This document shows positions 42,806 through 51,560 of a stretch of DNA of 51,839 bases, one piece after another. The DNA comes from Alphaproteobacteria bacterium RIFCSPHIGHO2_02_FULL_46_13 (GTDB taxonomy: Bacteria; Pseudomonadota; Alphaproteobacteria; Micavibrionales; Micavibrionaceae). The number at the start of each line of letters is the position of its first letter. Position 1 is the stretch's first letter. The translations under genes were made by a program, and so were the position numbers. Below the pieces are notes generated by a model that saw nothing but the letters and a program-made list of their open reading frames with translations, was not told where the DNA came from and made no database searches. The stretch spans positions 46,879-98,717 of the forward strand of contig MEMI01000043.1 of the NCBI GenBank assembly GCA_001767915.1, read 5' to 3'.

Positions 42806-43447
42806 ATGACCGATAACGACATTGACAAGACGATCGACAAATTATGTGACGGATTAAAGCCCGTCAAACCATGCTGCCCGACGCGTAATGGTTTGCTGTG
42901 GATTCTGCTTGTCGTCTGTTATACCTCTGCCGTTGCCCTGACAATAGGATTCCGTGAAAATATTGCCGAAAGCATGGGGCGCGAAGACTACGTCTTTGAA
43001 ATCATGCTCGCTTTCGCAATTGCGATCTCCGCCTCTCTCGTCACCTTCTGGATCAGTATTCCGGGTTGTGATAAACGCAAAAAATTTATGCCCGTCCCGC
43101 TGACCTTACTGGCCGTTCAATTTGCATGGATGTTAGAGCGTCTCTATTTCGAAGGCATCGGCGACATCCGTGAAAACTGGTTGTCACACTGCTGGATGAA
43201 CACGGCACTCCACACCACCCTCCCTGCCCTCGCCGTTATTTTACTCGTCCGCAAAAGTGGCGCGACGGTCATGCCCTGCTGGATGGCAACTTTTGCGTTA
43301 ATTTCCGTGACGGAATTCGGATGGATCGGCATGCGTCTCGTCTGCCCGCGGGATAACGTGGGTGAGGCCTATTTGCTCAACTTCCTGCCCTATGTCGTTT
43401 TGGGCGTATTCTTGGGATTCGTGGCCAAAAAGCTCTTCCGTTGGTAG
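42806..43447 (+). CDS. nrsF: NrsF family (DUF1109) membrane anti-sigma factor
   Basis: A 213-residue protein with six predicted membrane helices and a short cytoplasmic N-terminus (MTDNDIDKTIDKLCDGLKPV) that should hold the sigma factor. Cysteines cluster at CDGLKPVKPCC, SIPGCDKRKK, the SHCWMN segment, MPCWMA and VCPRDN, consistent with a sensor using conserved cysteines as described for NrsF. It follows the ECF sigma gene in the same operon. The inducing signal cannot be read from sequence; metals or oxidative stress are the family precedent. Confidence 0.87.
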   Translation: MTDNDIDKTIDKLCDGLKPVKPCCPTRNGLLWILLVVCYTSAVALTIGFRENIAESMGREDYVFEIMLAFAIAISASLVTFWISIPGCDKRKKFMPVPLTLLAVQFAWMLERLYFEGIGDIRENWLSHCWMNTALHTTLPALAVILLVRKSGATVMPCWMATFALISVTEFGWIGMRLVCPRDNVGEAYLLNFLPYVVLGVFLGFVAKKLFRW

Positions 43448-43533
43448 GGAAACCCCTATAATCCGCAATAAACCCCTTTTCATTCTTTGGTAATTCGGCT
43501 AGTTTATGCTTGATTTTAAAAGGAAAAACCAAC

Positions 43534-43842
43534 ATGGACGTCAGAATTTATCGACCATCTAAATCCGCCATGCAATCAGGCCGCGCAAAAGCCCCGGCTT
43601 GGGTCTTGGAATATGAACTCAAAACCGCCCGTCAACCCGAAAGTCTGATGGGCTGGACAAGTTCAGGGGATACGTTGAACCAAGTCAGTCTGAATTTCGA
43701 AACAGCGGAAGACGCCGTTGCCTACGCCACCAAAAAAGGCTGGGTCTATACCATCCAACCCGCCCAAGAACGCATCGTCCGCCCCCGCAACTACGTCGAT
43801 AACTTCAAATATGTCCCACCGGAAGAAACCGCAAAAGCATAA
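43534..43842 (+). CDS. NDUFS4-like complex I accessory subunit
   Basis: A 102-residue homologue of the eukaryotic NDUFS4 (18 kDa/AQDQ) subunit, which alphaproteobacterial complex I also contains. Recognisable parts are DVRIYRPSKSAMQSGRAKAP, WVLEYELKTAR, LMGWTSSGDTLNQVSLNFET and AEDAVAYATKKGWVYTIQPA, ending RPRNYVDNFKYVP. The frame is open to 43510, but an AAAGGA site before the ATG at 43534 decides the start. It lies far from nuoJKLMN and close to tRNA-Arg, as a single gene. Confidence 0.9.
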   Translation: MDVRIYRPSKSAMQSGRAKAPAWVLEYELKTARQPESLMGWTSSGDTLNQVSLNFETAEDAVAYATKKGWVYTIQPAQERIVRPRNYVDNFKYVPPEETAKA

Positions 43843-43873
43843 ATGATTTGAAAATTTCCCGTCAATAGATTAT

Positions 43874-44015
43874 GGACATGATGTCTGTTGACGGATTTTG
43901 AGGCGAAAATTCAATTTCTTGAGAACCGGCTTTGAGCGTACTGAATGTACGTGAAAAACGGAAGCGCAAAGAAATAGAATTTGCAGCCCAAAAGACTAAA
44001 ACAGACACCATGTCC
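43874..44015. repeat. 142-bp imperfect palindrome touching tRNA-Arg
   Basis: The two arms are symmetric around 43944-43945. The ends 43874-43889 and 44000-44015 match as reverse complements at 15 of 16 bases. An inner block 43907-43920 pairs with 43969-43982, and the core CGTAC-TGAAT-GTACG (43937-43951) closes the loop. The element ends five bases before the tRNA. It could fold into one long RNA hairpin. Its size and form recall palindromic elements described in Rickettsia, but no sequence relation is claimed. Confidence 0.8.
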
Positions 44016-44019
44016 GAAA

Positions 44020-44096
<77 letters not shown>

Positions 44097-44104
44097 TTTC
44101 TTCC

Positions 44105-44138
44105 CCAAAAAAAAGAGCGGGATAATAAAACCCCGCCC
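44105..44138 (-). terminator. Terminator after the thiolase gene
   Basis: On the minus strand GGGCGGGG and CCCGCTC can pair in a short GC-rich stem (GCGGG/CCCGC), followed by a run of eight T, about 25 bases after the thiolase stop. It also separates it from the convergent tRNA-Arg. Confidence 0.65.
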
Positions 44139-44160
44139 TATCAAAATTATGATCTAACAA

Positions 44161-45339
44161 TTATCTCTCAACACAAAGAGCAATCCCCATACCACCACCG
44201 ATGCAGAGTGTCGCAAGACCTTTTTTCGCATCGCGGCGTTTCATCTCATGAAGGAGTGTGGTGAGGACGCGGGCGCCGGATGCGCCGATCGGGTGACCGA
44301 GTGCAATTGCGCCACCATTCACATTGACCTTTGCAGGGTCGAGTTTCAATTCACGTACAACGGAACAGGCTTGTGCCGCGAAAGCTTCGTTGGCTTCAAC
44401 CAAATCCAAATCAGCAACAGACCACCCTGCTTTATCGAGCGCTTTTTGGGACGCAGGGATCGGGCCAATACCCATGATCGACGGATCAACCCCGACGGTC
44501 GCCCATGACTTAATGGTCGCGAGCGGAGTAAGTCCGCGTTTTTTGGCTTCATCCGCAGACATCAACACCAAGGCGGCAGCACCGTCATTGATACCGGACG
44601 CGTTGCCCGCAGTCACAGTGCCGTCCGGTTTAAACGCAGGGCGCAATCCGCCAAGTGTTTCAACGGTTGTCCCAGCGCGCGGGAATTCATCGGTGTCAAA
44701 TACGACTTCCGATTTTTTTTGTTTGATGGTGACAGGCGCAATTTCGTCTTTGAATTTCCCTGCCTCAATCGCGGCGATGGCGCGTTGTTGTGATACGGCA
44801 GAAAACTCATCTTGGTCTGCACGAGTTAAACCATATTTGGTCGCAACATTCTCGGCAGTGATGCCCATGTGATAACCGTTGAACGCATCCCACAAACCAT
44901 CTTTAATCATGGTGTCGGTGAATTGCATGTCGCCCATTTTTGTTCCGTTACGAAGGTTGGCGGCATGAACAGATTGGCTCATGCTCTCTTGCCCACCAGC
45001 AACAACGATATTGGCATCACCGTTTTTAATCGACTGTAAACCCATGGCAACAGCGCGAAGCCCTGACCCACAGACTTGGTTAATCGTAATGGCTGTTTTA
45101 TCAATCGGGATACCTGCACCGATGGCGGTTTGGCGAGCTGGGTTCTGACCGCATGCGCCTGTTAAAACCTGACCGAGGATTACTTCGTCCACATCCGCTG
45201 GCGAAACCCCTGCGTCTTTGAGCGCAGCAGTCACGGCAATTTTGCCCAAATCCACAGCGGACAAGGAAGACAAACTCCCTAAAAATGAACCGATAGCAGT
45301 TCTTTTGGCTGACACAATAACGACGGATATTTCTGACAT
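44161..45339 (-). CDS. Acetyl-CoA C-acetyltransferase (thiolase)
   Basis: A biosynthetic-type thiolase joining two acetyl-CoA into acetoacetyl-CoA, or acting in the reverse direction. It is 392 residues, the usual length. The nucleophile is C90 in [52 protein letters not shown] with the catalytic histidine, and [15 protein letters not shown] with the second cysteine follow. It resembles PhaA/AtoB. No phaB or beta-oxidation partner is adjacent, so the pathway cannot be fixed here. Confidence 0.95.
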   Translation of the reverse strand: MSEISVVIVSAKRTAIGSFLGSLSSLSAVDLGKIAVTAALKDAGVSPADVDEVILGQVLTGACGQNPARQTAIGAGIPIDKTAITINQVCGSGLRAVAMGLQSIKNGDANIVVAGGQESMSQSVHAANLRNGTKMGDMQFTDTMIKDGLWDAFNGYHMGITAENVATKYGLTRADQDEFSAVSQQRAIAAIEAGKFKDEIAPVTIKQKKSEVVFDTDEFPRAGTTVETLGGLRPAFKPDGTVTAGNASGINDGAAALVLMSADEAKKRGLTPLATIKSWATVGVDPSIMGIGPIPASQKALDKAGWSVADLDLVEANEAFAAQACSVVRELKLDPAKVNVNGGAIALGHPIGASGARVLTTLLHEMKRRDAKKGLATLCIGGGMGIALCVER

Positions 45340-45422
45340 GGTTTAGTCCCCTTCATATATTAAAGATATGGGGACTATGACCTAATTTTCAAGGCTTGAA
45401 AAGCCCGTAGATGCACTAATAA

Positions 45423-45938
45423 TTAACGCGGCGCAACCGTCTGCGATGCAAGCTGGCTCACTGGCTCTTGTGGGGGATAATAGCGATGAGGATCAATAAA
45501 GTCACCTTTTTCGTCAAAATACATACCACGCTCAATATCTTCAAGAATTCCAGCCTTACTTCTCTGGTCGCGGGCAATACGGGTGGCACATATCCAACCA
45601 CCGGCAACCGCAATAGTCAACGCTCCACCAAAGCAAAAAAGTGCATTCAATGCATCTTCTTTGACTTGGTCACTTTTCATTTTTCTGATTTGCTCAGACT
45701 GTATCACGAGGTCAGCGTCCGCACCTTCTTCATTTTTACTGCTTCCTTGCGGAGCATTGGAAACGACTTCAATTGAATAATAGAATCCTCCTAATGTCGT
45801 GCCAAATGCAGCCGACGCCACAACAAGAGCCGCCGCGATATTGAAAACACTCCTACGCTCAACGCGCTTCAGCGCATCTGCGGGTTGCTCCATGCTCCCA
45901 TCTGGAAGTTTTCTGTATCCACCTGATCTATATACCAT
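45423..45938 (-). CDS. Hypothetical two-pass membrane protein, 171 aa
   Basis: From the ATG at 45938 (MVYRSGGYRKLPDGSMEQP) the product has two hydrophobic segments: NIAAALVVASAAFGTTLGGF (about 33-52) and ALFCFGGALTIAVAGGWICA (about 97-116). A charged loop (residues 55-95) joins them, and a C-terminal domain rich in charged residues ends TVAPR. AGAGG precedes this start; the frame is open to 46070 but the upstream part looks non-coding. I do not recognise a family. Termini may be cytoplasmic. Confidence 0.6.
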   Translation of the reverse strand: MVYRSGGYRKLPDGSMEQPADALKRVERRSVFNIAAALVVASAAFGTTLGGFYYSIEVVSNAPQGSSKNEEGADADLVIQSEQIRKMKSDQVKEDALNALFCFGGALTIAVAGGWICATRIARDQRSKAGILEDIERGMYFDEKGDFIDPHRYYPPQEPVSQLASQTVAPR

Positions 45939-46170
45939 TTTTGTTGCCTCTATTATTCTTAAAATCTGCAATACATTTCCACAAACATTATGAAAATGCA
46001 AGCTTTTTTGTCGATTTGAACCAAAAATTGCCACCAATTCCATAAAAGAAAATGTTTTTCTTATAAACATCTCAATTTCAATATAAAGTCTCTGAACATG
46101 TCGGTCTGTTTTGACAAACAGGCTTTGCTCCCTTGGTAAAAAAGATAAATTAATGGCAGAGGTTCAAAAA

Positions 46171-46707
46171 ATGAAAAAAAGCGCTTTTTTTATGGGCTGT
46201 GTTGCCATCGTAATCGGATGCAGCGCAATTGCCGCACCCAATCCCTCCCAATTACCACTACAAATTGTTCAGGAATTATACAAACCATATCTTGATGATC
46301 CCCATGCAGAAAAATCCGATAGTCCAAATGCTCTGAGCTTGATCGAACCCCATGCCAGCACCTCTCTCAAAACCGATATTGAGAAAGAACAAAACTGTCA
46401 AAAGCAAGAGGCAGGTATTTGTGGTCTTGATTTTGACATTATTGTGAATGCCCAAGACTGGAATATTTCAAATTTCAAGCTCAAAGAAGTTTTTCTCAAA
46501 CCTGATGATTCTCGCCTTACCAAGCCAGCCATTGATGCAACCTTTATAAATGGAGGGAAAAATCTTGTCCGCTATGTTTTTGTGCAAGAGAATGGGACAT
46601 GGAAAATAAGTGATATAGAAACCACCCGTTTTAATAAAGGTGGAAAAATCGAAAGTTATAGTGTACTGACCAGTTTGTTAAATAAACAATCTGATAGCCC
46701 CAAATAA
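46171..46707 (+). CDS. DUF3828-like exported protein, 178 aa
   Basis: From the ATG at 46171 the N-terminus MKKSAFFMGCVAIVIGCSAIAA is an export signal. VIGC at residues 14-17 would fit a lipobox, while AIAA-PN fits signal peptidase I; both are possible. The mature part contains DIIVNAQDWNISNFKLKEVF, PAIDATFINGG and a strand pair VRYVFVQENGTWKISDIE, which resembles DUF3828 proteins. Two cysteines (NCQKQ and GICGL) may form a disulfide. GAGG with proper spacing supports this start over 46111 and 46153. Confidence 0.65.
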   Translation: MKKSAFFMGCVAIVIGCSAIAAPNPSQLPLQIVQELYKPYLDDPHAEKSDSPNALSLIEPHASTSLKTDIEKEQNCQKQEAGICGLDFDIIVNAQDWNISNFKLKEVFLKPDDSRLTKPAIDATFINGGKNLVRYVFVQENGTWKISDIETTRFNKGGKIESYSVLTSLLNKQSDSPK

Positions 46708-46749
46708 AACGCAGTCAGTCATGCGCTTTCATCCTTAAAGGAAATTTCT

Positions 46750-47343
46750 ATGGATATGATCACCCTTCTCAAAACCTTCGGTTATGCGGGCGTATGGACG
46801 GCCTTGTTTATCGAAGGAGCATTTATTTTCGGAATTTTCCTGCCGGGCGATACCCTTTTATTCCCAATCGGGATTCTGGCGGGTCAGGATGTTTTCAATT
46901 TATGGATCATGTTGCCGGGGTGTTTTATCTCGGCCTTTCTGGGTAATCTGGCAGGATACGAAATAGGTAAACGCTGGGGTCCGAAAATTCTCGAGAAATA
47001 CGAAGGCAAAATCATCAAAAAAGCCCACCTCGAAAAATGTCATGAATTTTTTGAAAAATACGGCACCTTCACTGTGGTCATTTCCCGCTTTATCCACTTC
47101 GCCCGTACCCTCGTTCCGTTTATGGCGGGTATGACGGGGATGCCTTATAAACCTTTCGTGATTTATTCCGCTGTCGGCGCTCTTCTCTGGGCAACGGGCG
47201 TTCCCCTCCTCGGCTATTTCCTCGGGTCAATCATTCCTGCGGGTAGCATCGATAAATATCTGTTGCCGATTATCGGTGTCGTCATATTATTGGTCGCCGC
47301 GAAACCACTCTATAAAAAATTTATCGCGAAAAAGCCACTTTAA
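46750..47343 (+). CDS. DedA family membrane protein
   Basis: A 197-residue DedA/VTT-domain integral membrane protein. Members of the family act in undecaprenyl phosphate or phospholipid flipping and in membrane potential maintenance. Typical segments are GAFIFGIFLPGDTLLFPIG, FLGNLAGYEIGKRWGPKIL, the VVISRFIHFARTLVPFMAGM motif with the conserved arginine, and the final VGALLWATGVPLLGYFLG. An AAAGGA site lies upstream. The following GC-rich hairpin may end transcription. Confidence 0.92.
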   Translation: MDMITLLKTFGYAGVWTALFIEGAFIFGIFLPGDTLLFPIGILAGQDVFNLWIMLPGCFISAFLGNLAGYEIGKRWGPKILEKYEGKIIKKAHLEKCHEFFEKYGTFTVVISRFIHFARTLVPFMAGMTGMPYKPFVIYSAVGALLWATGVPLLGYFLGSIIPAGSIDKYLLPIIGVVILLVAAKPLYKKFIAKKPL

Positions 47344-47354
47344 CACCCACTATT

Positions 47355-47376
47355 GTTGTCCCCGCGCAGGCGGGGA
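47355..47376. repeat. GC-rich palindrome between dedA and mntR
   Basis: GTCCCCGC-GCAG-GCGGGGATGAC forms a GC hairpin between two convergent genes. The related TCATCCCCGC-ACAG-GCGGGGATCC occurs at about 51274-51296. It is a dispersed palindrome that may act as a bidirectional terminator. Confidence 0.65.
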
Positions 47377-47414
47377 TGACGATAAAAGAGAAACTTTGTG
47401 GTAAAAGGGTGGGC

Positions 47415-47858
47415 TTACACAGCCCCATTCTTCTTCAAAAACTTTTTAAACGCCGCCAGTGTCTTATCACTAATATGATGCTCCACTCCCTCGGCATCTA
47501 ACTGCGCCGTGCGGTCATCGACGCCCAGCGCGCGGAGGAAACTATAAACAATATCATGGCGTTCTTTACAAATTTTGGCGAGTTTTTCGCCCTCGGTGGT
47601 CAGGAATAAAGACCGATACGGGCGGTTGGTTACATACCCCTCTTTATTCAAGCGCAGAATAATTTTATTGACCGTGGCGTGGGATACGCCGAAGCCTTCG
47701 GCTAAATCCACCACACGCGCCTCACCTTTTTCGGCGATCAGATCGGCGATGAGTTCCACATAATCCTCTGCCGTCTCCATCTGATGCGCCTTGCGCACAT
47801 AATCAAAGGCATCGGATCGGATAACAGGCGAGTCAGAGGCGGCGTTTTCTTTTTTCAT
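47415..47858 (-). CDS. mntR: Manganese-responsive regulator MntR (DtxR family)
   Basis: A 147-residue DtxR/MntR-type repressor. The N-terminal winged helix-turn-helix is VELIADLIAEKGEARVVDLAEGFGVSHATVNKIILRLNKEG (described by its parts, about residues 35-75). A dimerisation domain follows with metal ligand candidates in ERHDIVYSFLRALG and AEGVEHHIS. It has an N-terminal extension of about 30 residues relative to B. subtilis MntR, as in E. coli. It is divergent from mntH, its expected target. Confidence 0.93.
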   Translation of the reverse strand: MKKENAASDSPVIRSDAFDYVRKAHQMETAEDYVELIADLIAEKGEARVVDLAEGFGVSHATVNKIILRLNKEGYVTNRPYRSLFLTTEGEKLAKICKERHDIVYSFLRALGVDDRTAQLDAEGVEHHISDKTLAAFKKFLKKNGAV

Positions 47859-47896
47859 TCTTTATTTTCAACTTTTTTAAGCCCCTTGTCAAATTT

Positions 47897-47919
47897 GTTG
47901 CCATGGCTACATTTATAAT
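47897..47919 (+). promoter_or_regulatory. mntH promoter -10 with adjoining palindrome, candidate MntR operator
   Basis: GTTGCCATGGCTAC (47897-47910) is a 14-base near-perfect palindrome (one mismatched pair). It lies three bases before a perfect TATAAT (47914-47919), so a bound repressor would block polymerase. It sits between mntR and mntH. The assignment to MntR is inference from position. Confidence 0.55.
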
Positions 47920-47936
47920 GCTACACTAAACTTATC

Positions 47937-49259
47937 ATGACACCGACCGCATTGCATACTTACCAAAATTCCAAAAGCCTTCCCGAATCCCACGGGACGG
48001 TGCGGGTAAGTTCCAGCAAAAACTTCTTCCGCAAATTATTCTCCTTTATGGGGCCGGGCTATCTGGTGGCTGTGGGCTATATGGACCCGGGCAACTGGGC
48101 GACGGCCCTAACGGGCGGGGCGCAATTCGGATATACCCTCCTCTCGATTTGTCTGATCTCCAATATCATGGCGATGCTCTTGCAATCCCAATGCGCGCGC
48201 TTGGGTGTGGCGACGGGGCGCGATTTGGCACAGATGTGCCGCGATTCATATTCCAAACCTGTTGCCTTTATCCTCTGGGTACTCGCCGAACTCGCCATTT
48301 GTGCAACCGATATTGCCGAGGTGATCGGCACAGCCATCGGCCTCTTCCTGCTCTTTCATATTCCGTTGGAATGGGGTGTGTTGATTACAGGGCTTGATGT
48401 CTTTCTGGTGCTGGCGTTGCAACGCATTGGGTTCAGATGGATCGAAGCTTTTATTATCAGCTTATTAATGGTGATCTTCGGATGCTTCGCCGTTCAAATG
48501 TTTTTGGCGCAACCGGATATCGGCGAAGTTGCCAAAGGCTTTATCCCGACTACAGAAATTATCACTAATCCCGCCATGCTCTATATCGCATTGGGGATCA
48601 TCGGCGCGACGGTTATGCCGCATAACCTCTACCTCCATTCCTCCATCGTCCAAACCCGCGCAATTGAAAGCACATCTCTTGCCAAAAAATCGGCCATCCG
48701 TTTTGCGACAATCGATTCAACTCTGGCCTTGGGCATCGCCCTTATCATCAACACATCGATTCTGATCTTGTCCGCTTCGACCTTTCATATGTCGGGATTA
48801 ACCGACATTGCCGATTTAACCGAAGCCCATAAAATGATTACCCCTCTTTTGGGAACATCAATCGCAGCGACCTTGTTTGCTGTTGCGCTTCTCTGTTGCG
48901 GTCTAAGTTCGACCGTGACCGCAACCTTGGCGGGTCAAATTATTATGGAAGGTTTTATCAATATTCGCATTGCACCATGGGCGCGCCGGATGATCACCCG
49001 AGGCCTAGCCTTAATTCCCGCAATGTTTGTGACTGTTCTGTATGGTCAGGAAGGCGTCGGGAAACTTTTGATTATGTCTCAAGTCGTTCTCAGCCTGCAA
49101 CTCCCCTTTGCCGTTGTTCCCTTGGTGATGTTCACCGCCAATAAACGCAAAATGGGTGAATTTGTGGCCCCTATCTGGCTAACCATCATCACGTCGATCA
49201 TTGCTTTTATTCTCATCGCACTGAATATAAAAATGATATGGGATGTAATTTCCGTATAG
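47937..49259 (+). CDS. mntH: Nramp-type divalent metal transporter MntH
   Basis: A proton-coupled Mn2+ importer of the Nramp family, 440 residues with about 11 membrane helices. The metal-binding helix breaks are DPGN at 50-53 and MPHN at 227-230; [18 protein letters not shown] and [18 protein letters not shown] are further signatures. A 35-residue cytoplasmic N-terminus precedes the first helix. It is divergent from mntR, with a -10 and palindrome between them. No ribosome site is obvious before the ATG; with TATAAT at 47914-47919 the leader would be only about 11 bases. Confidence 0.96.
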   Translation: MTPTALHTYQNSKSLPESHGTVRVSSSKNFFRKLFSFMGPGYLVAVGYMDPGNWATALTGGAQFGYTLLSICLISNIMAMLLQSQCARLGVATGRDLAQMCRDSYSKPVAFILWVLAELAICATDIAEVIGTAIGLFLLFHIPLEWGVLITGLDVFLVLALQRIGFRWIEAFIISLLMVIFGCFAVQMFLAQPDIGEVAKGFIPTTEIITNPAMLYIALGIIGATVMPHNLYLHSSIVQTRAIESTSLAKKSAIRFATIDSTLALGIALIINTSILILSASTFHMSGLTDIADLTEAHKMITPLLGTSIAATLFAVALLCCGLSSTVTATLAGQIIMEGFINIRIAPWARRMITRGLALIPAMFVTVLYGQEGVGKLLIMSQVVLSLQLPFAVVPLVMFTANKRKMGEFVAPIWLTIITSIIAFILIALNIKMIWDVISV

Positions 49260-49358
49260 CAAGAAAAATTCTACTTATTTTGCCCATCACTCTATGGCAT
49301 TATAGGGAAGTGATTCTATGAATCATATCAATCATTCTAACTCACCAATTGGATTCCC

Positions 49359-50249
49359 ATGAAGTTTGCCGGTATCGCTCTCGTTCTCGTTTTCACCTTC
49401 GGCGGTTTGCTCATCGCTATGCATTTTAATTTCGAGCATTTCGTCAACATCGTGATGGTGATTCTTCACGCCCTCCCTGGCGAGTTCACGATTATTGGCG
49501 GATGCGCACTTGCGGCTTTTCTAATTGCCAACCCGCCCCATGTGATCAAAGACACGGGGAAAGCCTTCAAATGTTTAAGCAAACCTGCTGCCTATTCCAA
49601 AAAAGATTATATGGATTTGTTAGGCATGATGTTCTCGGTTTTCAAACTGGTGCGGACAAAAGGCTGGCTGGCGATCGAAGCCCATATTGAAAACCCGCAT
49701 GAAAGTGCGATGTTCAATAGCTTCCCATCCTTTGCCCATAACCACCATGCGACCGTATTCCTCTGCGACTATTTGCGGATTATTTCTCTGGGCAACGATA
49801 ACCCGATGACCATTGAATCGCTGATGGACGAAGAGATCAACACCATCGAAGCTCACTACGGACATCCGGGTCACGCCATGCAAACGGTTGCGGACGGTGT
49901 CCCTGCGCTTGGTATTGTTGCGGCGGTTCTGGGTGTTATTAAAACGATGGCCTCTATTTCCGAACCGCCTGCGGTTCTGGGTGGTATGATCGGTGGTGCG
50001 CTGGTCGGAACATTCCTCGGGGTGTTCTTGGCTTACGGCCTCATCGGCCCGATTGCGGGTGCGATGTCATCCCGTGCAGAAACCGAAGTCATGTATTACC
50101 GCTGCCTGAAAGTCGGCGTCCTCGCCTTCCTCCAAGGTGCGGCCCCACAAGTCGCAGTTGAATTTGCGCGTAAATTCCTTCCCCATGACGTTCAGCCAAC
50201 CTTCCAAGAACTGGAAGAAAGCCTGAACTCCATACCTGCTCCAGCATAA
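49359..50249 (+). CDS. motA: Flagellar motor stator protein MotA
   Basis: The stator ion-channel subunit that exerts torque on FliG. It is 296 residues with four membrane helices: two near the N-terminus (GIALVLVFTFGGLLIAMHF, then FTIIGGCALAAFLIA) and two late (DGVPALGIVAAVLGVIKTMAS and MIGGALVGTFLGVFLAYGLIGPIAGAM). A large cytoplasmic loop lies between them. The proline-containing PALGIVAAVLG segment is typical. It is 12 bases before motB, so both are in one operon. Confidence 0.95.
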   Translation: MKFAGIALVLVFTFGGLLIAMHFNFEHFVNIVMVILHALPGEFTIIGGCALAAFLIANPPHVIKDTGKAFKCLSKPAAYSKKDYMDLLGMMFSVFKLVRTKGWLAIEAHIENPHESAMFNSFPSFAHNHHATVFLCDYLRIISLGNDNPMTIESLMDEEINTIEAHYGHPGHAMQTVADGVPALGIVAAVLGVIKTMASISEPPAVLGGMIGGALVGTFLGVFLAYGLIGPIAGAMSSRAETEVMYYRCLKVGVLAFLQGAAPQVAVEFARKFLPHDVQPTFQELEESLNSIPAPA

Positions 50250-50261
50250 TAGGGATAGATC

Positions 50262-51251
50262 ATGGCCAAAGGCGGAGACGAAAAAGCCCCCATTATCGTT
50301 ATCAAGAAAGTCATCAAAGGTGGCGGTGGTCACCATGGTGGTGCTTGGAAAGTGGCCTATGCCGACTTCGTAACCGCGATGATGGCGTTCTTCCTGTTGA
50401 TGTGGTTGCTGAATGCAACAACCGAAGAACAACGCAAAGGGATTTCCGAATATTTCGACCCCACCCCAATGGAAGTTTCCAGTAACACCAGTGGCGCGGG
50501 CGGTGTCATGGGTGGCCTGACCGTCTCCGATGTCGGCTCACGCGCAGCCGATGTTCAGCCGATTGTTAATAATGACCAACAGCCAAGCCCCGATGCGGAT
50601 AAACCCTCAAACAAAACCGATGTGAATGTTGAACAGGCCGCCGAAGCCCAATTAAGAGCCGAACTTGAAAAACGCGAAGATGCCAAATTCGAACAGGTCA
50701 AAGAACAAATCGAAGAAGCCATCCAAAATTCCGATTTAAAAGGCCTGACCAAAAACCTGATTATCGACATGACACCCGAAGGCCTGCGGATTCAAATCGT
50801 TGACCGTGACGGCGAATCCATGTTCCCGACAGGCAGCGCAGTCCCTTACGAGAAAACCGTCAATCTGCTAAGCTCTGTCGCTAGCATCATCAAACAAATG
50901 CCCAACCAGATTTCCATTCGAGGACACACGGATGCTGCCCCCTATTCAATGGGTGCAAACTATACCAACTGGGAACTCTCGGCCGACCGCGCCAACGCCA
51001 GCCGTCGTGTATTGCTGAAAAGTGGTATCGAGCCCAAAAAATTATCAAACGTGGTGGGTAAAGCCGATACCGAACATTTAAAACCTGCCACCCCTCTTGA
51101 TCCACAAAACCGCCGGATTAGCATCATACTACTCCGCGACTCCCTGACCAAACCCGTCCTCGGCAAAAAACAAGCTGGCGCAGGCGGCACAGGCTCCGTC
51201 CCCGTAGACCCCGGCTACAAAAAAACCATGGGTAACGTCCAGTTCCCTTAA
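50262..51251 (+). CDS. motB: Flagellar motor protein MotB
   Basis: The stator subunit carrying the proton-accepting aspartate and the peptidoglycan anchor. It is 329 residues. The single membrane helix AYADFVTAMMAFFLLMWLLN contains D35, the proton site. A plug-like region and a Ser/Asp/Pro-rich linker follow, then an OmpA/MotB domain with ISIRGHTDAAPYSMGANYTN, WELSADRANASRRVL and QNRRISIILL. The N-terminal IIVIKKVIKGGGGHHGGAWK is typical of alphaproteobacterial MotB. No other flagellar genes are in the window. Confidence 0.95.
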   Translation: MAKGGDEKAPIIVIKKVIKGGGGHHGGAWKVAYADFVTAMMAFFLLMWLLNATTEEQRKGISEYFDPTPMEVSSNTSGAGGVMGGLTVSDVGSRAADVQPIVNNDQQPSPDADKPSNKTDVNVEQAAEAQLRAELEKREDAKFEQVKEQIEEAIQNSDLKGLTKNLIIDMTPEGLRIQIVDRDGESMFPTGSAVPYEKTVNLLSSVASIIKQMPNQISIRGHTDAAPYSMGANYTNWELSADRANASRRVLLKSGIEPKKLSNVVGKADTEHLKPATPLDPQNRRISIILLRDSLTKPVLGKKQAGAGGTGSVPVDPGYKKTMGNVQFP

Positions 51252-51273
51252 TAGGCAGCCCATTACTTTATTG

Positions 51274-51515
51274 TCATCCCCGCACAGGCGGGGATCCGGT
51301 ACCACAACCCCACCACCATCTGTGGTTAGATTTTTTTCACCACAAAGATCACAGAGAAAAGCACAGAGTAAAAAAACTCTGCACCCTCTGTGCCTTCCTC
51401 TGTGACCTCTGTGTTAAAAAACGACCTTTCCGGATGGCTTCGCTCCGCTCACAATAACGGCAAAAGAAGAACTTTGTGATTCTTCGTGTCCTTTGTGGCT
51501 TTGTGGTGAAAGGCC
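51274..51515. repeat. Cluster of stacked intergenic repeats
   Basis: No gene is seen in this stretch of about 240 bases. It contains in order a CCCCGC/GCGGGG palindrome (51274-51296), a TTTCACCACAAAG arm near 51337, repeated CACAGAG/CTCTGTG words (about 51350-51412) that fold on themselves, a GGATGGCTTCGCTCCGCTC segment (51432-51450) and a CTTTGTGGTGAAA arm (about 51500-51512). The two outer arms are perfect reverse complements over 13 bases, so the whole block can form a large branched hairpin. Confidence 0.75.
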
Positions 51516-51525
51516 TTGAAAACCC

Positions 51526-51554
51526 TTGACATATTAGGATTTATATCCTACAAT
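51526..51554 (+). promoter_or_regulatory. Strong promoter with inverted repeat in the spacer
   Basis: TTGACA (51526-51531) and TACAAT (51549-51554) are exactly 17 bases apart. The spacer holds the inverted repeat TAGGAT-TTAT-ATCCTA (51535-51550), overlapping the -10, a likely operator. Initiation would fall at or next to the ATG at 51561, implying a leaderless mRNA. Confidence 0.65.
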
Positions 51555-51560
51555 ACCCCC

